From: Gemmatimonadota bacterium
GTDB lineage: Bacteria; Gemmatimonadota; Gemmatimonadetes; Gemmatimonadales; GWC2-71-9
Assembly (NCBI GenBank): GCA_003220985.1
Contig: QHTY01000202.1
Location: forward strand, 1 to 24,205
Length of the DNA: 24,205 nt
Direction of reading: 5' to 3'
How positions within the stretch are numbered: position 1 is the first letter of the stretch; each line of letters starts with the position of its first letter. Under the pieces are notes generated by a model, which saw nothing but the letters and a program-made list of their open reading frames with translations, was not told where the DNA came from and ran no database searches. Positions 13,618 through 20,969 of this stretch are shown in pieces. The position numbers and the translations under genes are program-made.

Positions 13618-14652
13618 GTTCCTCACGCGTCTTATCGCAGCCAAATGATCCGCATACGACGCCGAGAAGATGTGCTTCCCATCGGGCTGGGCGACGAAAT
13701 AGAGATACCCGATCGGGGCAGGGTAGAGCGCCGCGATGATGCTTGAGTCGCTCGGCTGCGTGATCGGACCAGGCGGTAGTCCCGGATTCAGATAGGTGTT
13801 GTAGGGCGACTTGATCTGGAGCTGCCGCTCCCAGACGCGATGCAGTCGGCGGCCGTACGCGTAGATGATCGTCGGATCGGCCTGCAATGCCATGCCGCGC
13901 TTCAGCCGATTGTGATAGACCGCCGACACATACGGGCGATCGGGGCGATAGCGCACTTCGGCCTCGATGATGGATGCGAGCGTGACGATCTCATGCCGCG
14001 TCATGTGCAGCTCGCCCAGGCGGGCATCCCACTCGGGCTGCCAGCGCGAGATGAATTCGTGCGTCATGACCTTCACGAGATCGCGGGCCCGCATCCGCAT
14101 CGGCACGACGTAGGTCGTCGGGTACATGTACCCGTCGACGCCCGCCGGACTCGGTTTGATGCCGAGCTCGCGCTCGAGCGAGGTGTCGCGCATCGCGACC
14201 TTGAATGAGTCGCGTGGCACGCCGAGCCACGACCTCGCCCGTTCGGCGACCTCGAATCCCATCATCCCTTCGGTGACGGTGAAGCGCACCTCGAGGCCGC
14301 GCCCCGTCTTCAGGGTGCTGACGACCTCGCTCCAGCCGGCGTCGCGCGGGAACGCGTAAACGCCGCTCTTCAGGTTGGACGGCAAGCCACGGAGACGCGC
14401 ATAGAGGCTGAACCAGTCGCGGCTCGTGATGAGGCCATGTGCTTCGAGCGAGTCGAGCGCCTGGTAATAGGTCGCGCCGCGCGGGATGATGACCATGACC
14501 TGCTCGGAAACCGACTGATATTTGGCCGGATCCGGTTTGGAGCAGGAGATCGCGAACACCAACGAGAGTGCGTGGTACGTGGTGCGTGGTGCGTGGAAGC
14601 CGCGAACAGCAGCCCACGCACCTCGTACCACGCACCACGCACGTCTTTTCAC
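13609..14652 (-). CDS. mltG: endolytic murein transglycosylase MltG (YceG), with a repeat-encoded N-terminal insert
   Basis: The 347-residue protein cleaves nascent peptidoglycan strands at the membrane and helps set glycan length. A LysM-like region (MVIIPRGATYYQALDSLEAH, residues about 53-72) precedes the catalytic domain. The catalytic glutamate corresponds to Glu230 in ASIIEAEV, then AVYHNRLKRGMALQADPTII and NTYLNPGLPPGPI. The GTG start overlaps the ruvX stop by four bases (GTGA), with an AAGGG ten bases upstream. Residues 4 to 28 are encoded by a 75-bp hairpin repeat that separates MKR from a lipoprotein-like end LSLVFAISC (Cys37). Most homologues have a single N-terminal membrane anchor or signal here. 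Whether the protein with the insert is still exported is uncertain. Confidence 0.92.
   Translation of the reverse strand: MKRRAWCVVRGAWAAVRGFHAPRTTYHALSLVFAISCSKPDPAKYQSVSEQVMVIIPRGATYYQALDSLEAHGLITSRDWFSLYARLRGLPSNLKSGVYAFPRDAGWSEVVSTLKTGRGLEVRFTVTEGMMGFEVAERARSWLGVPRDSFKVAMRDTSLERELGIKPSPAGVDGYMYPTTYVVPMRMRARDLVKVMTHEFISRWQPEWDARLGELHMTRHEIVTLASIIEAEVRYRPDRPYVSAVYHNRLKRGMALQADPTIIYAYGRRLHRVWERQLQIKSPYNTYLNPGLPPGPITQPSDSSIIAALYPAPIGYLYFVAQPDGKHIFSASYADHLAAIRRVRNRR
14568..14642. repeat. 75-bp hairpin repeat inside the 5' end of mltG
   Basis: A 29-base left arm built of GTGCGTGG-type words faces a 29-base right arm (CCACGCAC words) across a 17-base loop. I count 26 of 29 positions complementary. 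The length is exactly 25 codons, so mltG stays open across it and gains a Trp- and Arg-rich segment. Confidence 0.9.
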
Positions 14653-15119
14653 AGCGCCGTACCCTTCTTGCTGTCGAGGTAGTGTTGCAACAGCAGCGCC
14701 GCGGCCATCGCATCCACGTCCTCTTTGCGGCCACGCGTCGTGCCGCCCATCTCGCGCACGGCCGCCAGCGCACGTGCCGTGGTCATCCGCTCGTCCCACA
14801 TGCCGACCTCCAGATCGCCCACGCGACGCTTGATATCACCGGCAAGGGCTCGTGCGGCGTGAGCGGCGTCACCTTCGGCTCCCCGCTCGTCCAACGGGAG
14901 GCCGACAATGATGCCCACAACCTGGTGACGGTTGACCTGTTCCATCAGTTGCGCCATGGGAACGCGTTTGCCGGCGCGGCGCGTCAACGTGGTGAGGGGT
15001 TGTGCGAGCGTCTGGGTCTCGTCCGACAGCGCCAGACCAATCCTGCGCTGGCCCCAGTCTACGGCGAGGATGCGCCCTGCGGGCGGAATGTTGGAAGGTT
15101 GGAAGGTTGGACGGTTCAT
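14649..15119 (-). CDS. ruvX: putative pre-16S rRNA nuclease / Holliday junction resolvase-like YqgF
   Basis: This RNase H-like fold protein matures the 16S rRNA 5' end in E. coli (YqgF). It has the catalytic-aspartate motif VDWGQRRIGLALSD, then GIIVGLPLD, the DERMTT signature (usually DERxTT), and DVDAMAAALLLQHYLD at the end. The start is uncertain. The ATG used here (156 residues, MNRPTFQP) lies in the loop of a 66-bp hairpin repeat, and a repeat unit gives a GGAA four bases upstream. A TTG 36 bases earlier overlaps the rho stop by four bases (TTGA) and gives 168 residues. Either way the first 20 or more residues come from the repeat and are not family-like; homology begins at GRILAVDWG. It is followed by mltG with a four-base overlap. 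Confidence 0.88.
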   Translation of the reverse strand: MNRPTFQPSNIPPAGRILAVDWGQRRIGLALSDETQTLAQPLTTLTRRAGKRVPMAQLMEQVNRHQVVGIIVGLPLDERGAEGDAAHAARALAGDIKRRVGDLEVGMWDERMTTARALAAVREMGGTTRGRKEDVDAMAAALLLQHYLDSKKGTAL

Positions 15120-15150
15120 ACATTCCAACATTCCAGCATTCCAACCTTCC
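15085..15150. repeat. 66-bp hairpin repeat at the rho-ruvX junction
   Basis: Four octamers (GGAATGTT, GGAAGGTT twice, GGACGGTT) are followed, after a short CATA spacer, by a complementary arm of CATTCCAA and CATTCCAG units ending CCAACCTTCC. The element begins one base after the bases of the rho stop and the alternative TTG codon, and runs into the ruvX reading frame. Its length is 22 codons. Confidence 0.88.
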
Positions 15151-15151
15151 C

Positions 15152-16411
15152 TCAACCCTGCGACATCGTCTGGAAGAATTCGTTATTCGTTTTTGTGCGC
15201 TTGAGCCGTTCGAGCAAGAACTCGATCGCCTCCACGGGCGGCATGTCGGAGAGGAAGTTACGCAGCAGATAGACCTTGTTGAGCTCTTCCTTGGAGAGCA
15301 GCAGCTCTTCTTTGCGGGTGCTGGTGCGCTGCGTGTCGATCGCCGGGAACGTGCGCCGCTCGGCGATGCGCCGGTCGAGAATCACTTCGGAGTTCCCGGT
15401 GCCCTTGAACTCTTCGAAGATGACTTCGTCCATGCGGGAGCCGGTATCGATCAGCGCGGTGGCAAGAATGGTCAGCGACCCGCCGCCCTCGATGTTGCGG
15501 GCGGCGCCGAAGAAGCGCTTGGGCTTCTGCAGCGCGTTCGCGTCCACACCGCCCGAGAGAATCTTGCCCGAGTGGGGCACCACGACGTTGTGGGCGCGGC
15601 CCAGGCGCGTGATCGAGTCGAGCAAGATTACCACGTCCTTGCCGTGCTCGACCAGGCGCTTCGCCTTCTCGATCACCATGTCGGCGACCTGGACGTGCCG
15701 GTCCGCCGGCTCATCGAACGTGGACGACACGACCTCCACGTTCGGCCCCTTCACGTTCTCCTCCATGTCGGTCACCTCTTCGGGCCGCTCGTCGATCAGC
15801 AGCACGATCAGGTAGACCTCCGGATGATTCTCGATGATGGAGTTGGCGAGCTTCTGCATCAGGATGGTCTTACCGGCCTTGGGGGGCGACACGATCAAGC
15901 CGCGCTGCCCTTTCCCGATCGGCGAGAGGATATCCATCACGCGCATGGACAAATCGCCGTCTTTGCGCTCCAGCCTGATCTTTTGTTCCGGGTAGCGTGG
16001 CCGCAGGTTGTCGAACGCGACGCGATGCTTGGCCTTCTCCGGCTCCTCGCCATTGACGACTTCAACCTTCAGCAGCGCGAGGTAGCGCTCGCCTTCTTTC
16101 GGCGGCCGCACCTGTCCGGTGATCGTGTCGCCGGTGCGCAGATCGAAGCGCTTGATCTGGCTGGGCGAGACGTAGATGTCGTCAGGTCCGTAGAGGTAGT
16201 TCCAGTCGGCGCTGCGGAGGAATCCATACCCTTCCGGCAGAATCTCGAGCACGCCCTCGCCGCGTAAGACGGTGTCAGAATCGAGGAGAGACTGCTCGAT
16301 GCGGAAGATCAGATCCTGCTTGCGGAGCCCAGAGTAGTTGGTGATGTTCAGGCTCTCGGCCATCGCGTGTAGTTCCGCGACGGACTTTCTCTTCAATTCG
16401 GCGATATCCAC
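15152..16411 (-). CDS. rho: transcription termination factor Rho
   Basis: The 419-residue hexameric RNA helicase ends untranslated transcripts. The N-terminal Rho_N helix bundle (IAELKRKSVAELHAMAESL) is followed by the cold-shock-like RNA-binding domain (LPEGYGFLRSADWNYL, DDIYVSPSQIKRF). Walker A is SPPKAGKT (Lys178, Lys181), Walker B is DVVILLDSITRL, and the R-loop region is RRIAERRTFPAID. Length matches E. coli Rho (419), with no long N-terminal insertion of the kind seen in some high-GC phyla. The start is GTG; a GGAG lies 11 bases upstream, so initiation is weakly supported but the N-terminus fits the family. ruvX and mltG follow in the same orientation, probably as an operon. Confidence 0.97.
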   Translation of the reverse strand: MDIAELKRKSVAELHAMAESLNITNYSGLRKQDLIFRIEQSLLDSDTVLRGEGVLEILPEGYGFLRSADWNYLYGPDDIYVSPSQIKRFDLRTGDTITGQVRPPKEGERYLALLKVEVVNGEEPEKAKHRVAFDNLRPRYPEQKIRLERKDGDLSMRVMDILSPIGKGQRGLIVSPPKAGKTILMQKLANSIIENHPEVYLIVLLIDERPEEVTDMEENVKGPNVEVVSSTFDEPADRHVQVADMVIEKAKRLVEHGKDVVILLDSITRLGRAHNVVVPHSGKILSGGVDANALQKPKRFFGAARNIEGGGSLTILATALIDTGSRMDEVIFEEFKGTGNSEVILDRRIAERRTFPAIDTQRTSTRKEELLLSKEELNKVYLLRNFLSDMPPVEAIEFLLERLKRTKTNNEFFQTMSQG

Positions 16412-16440
16412 GTGTGCTTCAGCTCCGTTAGTCGCTACGG

Positions 16441-16454
16441 CGGGGAAAACCCCG
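16441..16454. promoter_or_regulatory. short hairpin in the rho leader
   Basis: CGGGG, a four-base AAAA loop, then CCCCG form a five-base-pair GC stem about 30 bases upstream of the rho GTG. rho is often autoregulated through its leader, so it could matter, but the stem is short and may be chance in GC-rich DNA. Confidence 0.25.
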
Positions 16455-16516
16455 GGATGGGGGATTGGTCCTGGTTGAAAATGGAAACTTGGGAATCCAG
16501 CGGTATGCGAACGCTC

Positions 16517-16522
16517 TATAAT
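16517..16522 (+). promoter_or_regulatory. consensus TATAAT -10 box for the M50 protease gene
   Basis: A perfect TATAAT lies eleven bases before the GTG start. No good -35 is present at a normal spacing (a TTGGGA lies 22 bases upstream). Transcription would start about five bases before the GTG, giving a near-leaderless mRNA with no room for a Shine-Dalgarno. Confidence 0.6.
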
Positions 16523-16533
16523 AGTGCGCGGCC

Positions 16534-17616
16534 GTGACCGTCACAAGGTTTCTTTTGGCGTGGCGAACCACCCCCCTCCACGACCGCGAAGTAGTTGATG
16601 CGCTTGTAGATCCGGCTCACACCGGTCCCTCGGCGCCGCTGGTGGACGCCCTCCGCGACTGGCCAGGGAGCTACTACTGGTCGGACGAGCCCGACGGCCG
16701 GCACCTCGTGCTCACGCGGCCGAACCCGCGGCGCCGGGAGGCGTGGGGGCTGCACGCCTTGCTCCTCGCCGCCGTCGTCCTGACCACCACGCTCACGGGC
16801 GCGATGATCGCGGGAACGATCTCGATCCATCCCGGAGAGTGGCGCGGAGCGACATTCGTCCGCGGTCTGCCACACGGGTTGTTGTTCTCGCTCCCGTTGC
16901 TGGCGATCCTGTTTACGCACGAGATGGGACACTACATCACGGCGCGGCATTACCAAGTGGATGTCTCCCCGCCGTTTTTCCTGCCGGGCTTCCCGCCGCC
17001 CTTCGGTATTGGAACATTCGGCGCGTTCATCAGACTGCGCACCATCGTGAACGACCGCCGCCAGCTGCTCGACATCGGCGCCGCCGGCCCGATCGCGGGC
17101 TTCGTCGTGGCTCTGCCGATTCTGTGGATCGGCCTGCGGTACAGTCATCCCACCACACTGGAACACTTCCACGGGATGGTGGTGCGTCTCGGCGATGACC
17201 TGCTGTTCCCTGGCGATTCAGTCGTGACGTTGGTGCTGCGAGGGATCGTTCCGGGTGCATCCGGCGATCTCCTGCTGCACCCGACCGCGTTCGCCGGCTG
17301 GTTTGGGATGTTCGTGACGATGCTGAATCTCTTGCCCATGGCCCAGCTCGACGGCGGTCACATCGTCTACGCTGCCACGCCGCGCCTGCATCAACCCGTC
17401 GCCCGCGCTTTCTGGCTGATCGTCATGCTCCTCGGGTGGTTCTGGTTCGGCTGGCTCGTGTGGGGCTTCATCGTGCTCCTGCTCTCGCGCGGCCAGCTGC
17501 GACATCCGCCCGTGCTCGATGCCTACCGCCCCCTGCCTCGTTCCCGCTATTGGCTCGCCTGGATAAGCTTGCTGCTTTTTCTGTTGACGTTTGCGCCCGC
17601 GCCCTTTCGGTCTTGA
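16534..17616 (+). CDS. M50 family membrane metalloprotease (site-2 protease type)
   Basis: The 360-residue protein has about seven hydrophobic segments. The zinc motif HEMGH spans residues 129-133 inside a membrane segment, and a second ligand region MAQLDGGH has Asp273 (the usual NxxPxxxLDGG, here LNLLPMAQLDGG). The N-terminal 70 residues are soluble, as in plant EGY-like site-2 proteases. The proline-rich stretch PPFFLPGFPPPFGIGTFGA after HExxH is typical of that branch. It probably cleaves membrane-embedded regulators; the substrate is unknown. No PDZ domain is visible. The start is a GTG close behind a TATAAT box. It is divergent from rho, with a 122-base gap. Confidence 0.9.
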   Translation: MTVTRFLLAWRTTPLHDREVVDALVDPAHTGPSAPLVDALRDWPGSYYWSDEPDGRHLVLTRPNPRRREAWGLHALLLAAVVLTTTLTGAMIAGTISIHPGEWRGATFVRGLPHGLLFSLPLLAILFTHEMGHYITARHYQVDVSPPFFLPGFPPPFGIGTFGAFIRLRTIVNDRRQLLDIGAAGPIAGFVVALPILWIGLRYSHPTTLEHFHGMVVRLGDDLLFPGDSVVTLVLRGIVPGASGDLLLHPTAFAGWFGMFVTMLNLLPMAQLDGGHIVYAATPRLHQPVARAFWLIVMLLGWFWFGWLVWGFIVLLLSRGQLRHPPVLDAYRPLPRSRYWLAWISLLLFLLTFAPAPFRS

Positions 17617-17699
17617 GCTATCGGCTGTCAGCTATCGGGGGGTGATCGGAGCCTTCGAGGTCGCTACCCGATAGCCGACGGCTGATAGCCGATAGCCGG
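17616..17699. repeat. hairpin repeat of GCTATCGG words after the M50 gene
   Basis: The left arm (GCTATCGG, CTGTCA, GCTATCGGGG) begins at the M50 stop codon. After a loop of about 25 bases the right arm reads CCCGATAGCC, GACGGCTGATAGCC, GATAGCCGG. About 20 of 24 paired positions match. A TTTTC follows on the plus strand, so it could act as a weak terminator, but its word structure resembles the other repeats in this region. Confidence 0.8.
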
Positions 17700-17741
17700 T
17701 TTTCGGGCTAGCATATTGGCACACTCACCCTGGTGTATACA

Positions 17742-20700
17742 ATGCGGTATACCTCCGTCGTCCTTGGTTTGCTGTGTTGCCCCATCCTCGTGCACGCTCA
17801 GGGCACGCGCCTGCTCCGGCAACCGACGGTGAGCAATACGCAGATCGCGTTCGCGTACGCGGGCGATATCTGGGTCGCGAGTCGCGGCGGTGGCGACGCG
17901 AAGCGTCTGACGAGCTTCCCGGGCACGGAATCGAATCCGCATTTTTCGCCCGACGGTAAGCAAATCGCATTCAGCATGCAGTACGGCGGCAACACCGACG
18001 TCTACGTGATCGATGCCGACGGCGGCGAGGCGCGGCGTTTGACGTGGCATCCGTCGCCGGACATCGCGCGAGGCTGGTCGCCCGACGGGAAACGGATCTT
18101 GTTCAGCTCAGCCAGCGTCAGCGCACCGTCGGTGGGGGTGCAACAACTATGGACGATCGCGGCGGCGGGGGGCGTGCCCGAGCGGCTGCCAATCCCCGAC
18201 GCGCTGCGCGGCTCGTTTTCCCCCGACGGCCAGCGACTTGCCTACGAAAAGGTCACACGCTGGGACGTCGAGTGGCGCAACTACCGCGGCGGCCAAACGC
18301 ATCCGGTCACGATCTATACTATCGCCTCGCACGAAGGCACGCTCGACACCTGGCCGGTATGGATGGGTGACGCGATTTACTTCATCTCCGACCGCGACTG
18401 GGACGCGAACATCTGGAAATACGACGTCGCGTCCCGACAGCTCACGCAGCTTACGCATTACAAGGACTACGACGTCAAGACGCTCGACGCGGGAGGCGGC
18501 GTCATCGTCTATGAAGAGGCCGGCTACCTCCATCTGCTCGAACCAGCCAGCGGGAAGGACACGCAGCTCGCGATCACGTGCCGCGGGGACTTGCCGTGGG
18601 CCGAGCCGCGCTGGGTGGACGCGTCGAAATGGATCGAGTCGGCGTCGCTGTCGCCGAGTGGGGCGCGCGCGCTGTTCTCCGCTCGCGGTGAAGTCTTCTC
18701 CGTCCCCGCCGAGAAGGGCGATGCGCGCAACTTGACGCGGAGCTCTGGGACGGCGGAGCGCACGCCCGTCTGGTCGCCCGATGGAAAGCAGGTCGCCTGG
18801 TTTTCCGACGCGAGCGGCGAGTATCGCCTCATGATCGGGACGCAGGAGGGGCTCAGCGCGCCGCGCGAGATCAAGTTCGACCAGCCGACGTTCTTCCATA
18901 CCGCCGACTGGTCGCCCGACGGGAAGTACATCGCCGTCACGGACGAAGGGCTGAACATGCTGCTGGTCGAGGTCGCGACGGGAAAGGTGACGCGGCTCGA
19001 CACCGACACCTACGCACACCCGGACCGCACCTTCGAACCGGCGTGGTCGCCCGACTCGAAATGGCTCGCCTACTCCAAGCGGCTTGCCAGCCAGTTCCAC
19101 GTGCTGATGGCTTACTCCATGGTGGAGAAGAAACCCTATCAGCTCACGGATGGCCTCTCGGATGCAGTGAGTCCGGCCTGGGATGCGGGCGGCAAATACC
19201 TCTATTTCCTGGCGAGCACCGACTTTGGTCTCTCGAGCGGTTGGCTCGATCTCAGTTCGTACGACCGCCGCACGCGCCGCGGCGCCTATCTGATGGTTCT
19301 TGCGGCCGATACGCCGTCGCCGCTCTTGCCGGAGAGCGACGAGGAGGCGCGCGACACGACGGCCGCCGTCGATTCGACCAAAGCGAAGTCCGCAAAAGCT
19401 GCCAGTGCCGTGAGCGTCCGGATCGACCGCGCAGGGCTGAGCCAGCGGATCCTCGCCCTCGGCATGCCCGTGCGGCCCTACACGTCACTCGCGGCGGGCA
19501 GCGAGGGCGTCGTCTTCGTCACCGAGGCGATCGAGAATCAGCCCGGCGTCACATTACATCGCTACGATCTCAAGAAGCGCAAGTCGGAGAGCTTTGCGTC
19601 GCCGGTGATGCGGTTCAGCCTGTCGCGCGACGGCAAGAAGCTGTTGTACCAGTCCGGTGAGTCGTGGATGATCGTCGGCACCGACGCGGCGCCCAAGGCG
19701 GGCGATGGGAAGATCACGGTGGATCTGCAGATGCGGCTCGATCCCCGCGCCGAGTGGCGCCAGATCTACCGGGAAGCGTGGCGCTTCGAACGGGACTATC
19801 TGTACGTCCCCAATCATCACGGCGCCGATTGGGACAAGGTCTGGACGATGTACGAGCCGTGGCTCGCGAGCCTCGGCCACCGCTCCGATCTCACCTATCT
19901 GCTCGACATGCTGGGCGGCGAGCTGTCGCTGGGTCACACCTTCGTATTTGGCGGCGACACGCCGGCGATCGACACGGTGAAAGTCGGGATGCTCGGCGCC
20001 GACTTCGCGGTGGAGAACGGCCGCTATCGCGTGAAGCGGATCTTCTCAGGTGAAAACTGGAATCCGAATCTGCGCGCGCCGCTCTCGGCGCCCGGTGTGA
20101 AGGCGCACACCGGCGACTATCTCCTCGCGGTCAACGGCACGGATCTCAAGCCGCCGCTGAGTCCGTACGAAGCGCTCGAGGGGACCGCGAACCGCCAGAC
20201 CGTGCTCCGCCTCAACGACAAGCCCACCCTCGACGGCTCGTGGACGGTCACCGTCGTGCCCGTGGGCGATGAGGACGACCTGCGGACGCGCGCGTGGGTC
20301 GAGGACAACCGCCGGCTCGTCGATTCGCTGTCCAAGGGCAAGCTCGCCTACGTCTGGCTGCCCAACACCGCCGATCAGGGCTACGAGTACTTCAACCGCT
20401 ACTATTTCGCGCAGCAAGACCGCCAGGGCGTGATCCTCGATGAGCGCTTCAATGGGGGCGGCTACATCGCCGATTATTTCGTCGACATTCTCGCAAGGCA
20501 CTTGCGCGGATACTTCAACAACCCGGTCGGGGAGCGCCGGCCCTGGACGGAGCCGCTCACGGGAATCTTCGGCCCCAAGGTCATGCTGATCAATGAGTAC
20601 GCCGGCTCGGGCGGTGACATGCTGCCGTATCTGTTCCACGAGATGAAACTCGGACCGCTGGTCGGCACGCGAACGTGGGGCGGGCTCGTCGGCATCTGGG

Positions 20701-20960
20701 ACGTGCCGGGCCTGATCGATGGCGGATATATCACCGCGCCGCGCGGCGGGTTCTTCAATACCGAGGGCCACTGGGACGTCGAGAACGTGGGCATCACACC
20801 CGACATCGTGGTGCAACAGACGCCCGCGCTGGTCGCCCAAGGACGCGACCCGCAGCTCGAGCGGGCGGTGCAGGAAGCGTTGCGGCTGCTGGAGGCCAAC
20901 CCGGTGAAGTTGCTCGCGGAACCGGCGCCGCCGGTGCGCGTGCGGCGGCCCCAGGACTAG
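17742..20960 (+). CDS. secreted tricorn-like S41 family peptidase with PD40 beta-propeller
   Basis: The 1072-residue protein is laid out like tricorn protease. A signal peptide (MRYTSVVLGLLCCPILVHAQ) comes first. WD40-like/PD40 repeats follow (FSPDGKQIAF, WSPDGKRILF, WSPDGKQVAWF, WSPDGKYIAV) over about the first 500 residues. A linker rich in Ala and Lys precedes a core domain, then a PDZ-like domain (HTGDYLLAVNGTDL). The C-terminal S41 domain has the nucleophile Ser956 in NEYAGSGGD and TRTWGGLVG. The expected histidine is His732 (SLGHTFV); the residue before it is Gly where tricorn has Ser. It probably degrades peptides outside the cytoplasm. I start at the ATG with the better signal peptide; a GTG nine bases upstream is possible. 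The S12 hydrolase follows nine bases later. Confidence 0.93.
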   Translation: MRYTSVVLGLLCCPILVHAQGTRLLRQPTVSNTQIAFAYAGDIWVASRGGGDAKRLTSFPGTESNPHFSPDGKQIAFSMQYGGNTDVYVIDADGGEARRLTWHPSPDIARGWSPDGKRILFSSASVSAPSVGVQQLWTIAAAGGVPERLPIPDALRGSFSPDGQRLAYEKVTRWDVEWRNYRGGQTHPVTIYTIASHEGTLDTWPVWMGDAIYFISDRDWDANIWKYDVASRQLTQLTHYKDYDVKTLDAGGGVIVYEEAGYLHLLEPASGKDTQLAITCRGDLPWAEPRWVDASKWIESASLSPSGARALFSARGEVFSVPAEKGDARNLTRSSGTAERTPVWSPDGKQVAWFSDASGEYRLMIGTQEGLSAPREIKFDQPTFFHTADWSPDGKYIAVTDEGLNMLLVEVATGKVTRLDTDTYAHPDRTFEPAWSPDSKWLAYSKRLASQFHVLMAYSMVEKKPYQLTDGLSDAVSPAWDAGGKYLYFLASTDFGLSSGWLDLSSYDRRTRRGAYLMVLAADTPSPLLPESDEEARDTTAAVDSTKAKSAKAASAVSVRIDRAGLSQRILALGMPVRPYTSLAAGSEGVVFVTEAIENQPGVTLHRYDLKKRKSESFASPVMRFSLSRDGKKLLYQSGESWMIVGTDAAPKAGDGKITVDLQMRLDPRAEWRQIYREAWRFERDYLYVPNHHGADWDKVWTMYEPWLASLGHRSDLTYLLDMLGGELSLGHTFVFGGDTPAIDTVKVGMLGADFAVENGRYRVKRIFSGENWNPNLRAPLSAPGVKAHTGDYLLAVNGTDLKPPLSPYEALEGTANRQTVLRLNDKPTLDGSWTVTVVPVGDEDDLRTRAWVEDNRRLVDSLSKGKLAYVWLPNTADQGYEYFNRYYFAQQDRQGVILDERFNGGGYIADYFVDILARHLRGYFNNPVGERRPWTEPLTGIFGPKVMLINEYAGSGGDMLPYLFHEMKLGPLVGTRTWGGLVGIWDVPGLIDGGYITAPRGGFFNTEGHWDVENVGITPDIVVQQTPALVAQGRDPQLERAVQEALRLLEANPVKLLAEPAPPVRVRRPQD

Positions 20961-20965
20961 GGAGA
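20961..20965 (+). promoter_or_regulatory. Shine-Dalgarno for the S12 hydrolase gene
   Basis: GGAGA directly follows the stop codon of the S41 peptidase gene and lies four bases before the ATG, showing that the two genes form one message. Confidence 0.7.
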
Positions 20966-20969
20966 TACT

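Noticed and set aside
12543..15150. Possible CRISPR array from the short tandem repeats
   Set aside because: Units are only 7-10 bp, are contiguous without spacers, and no cas genes are present.
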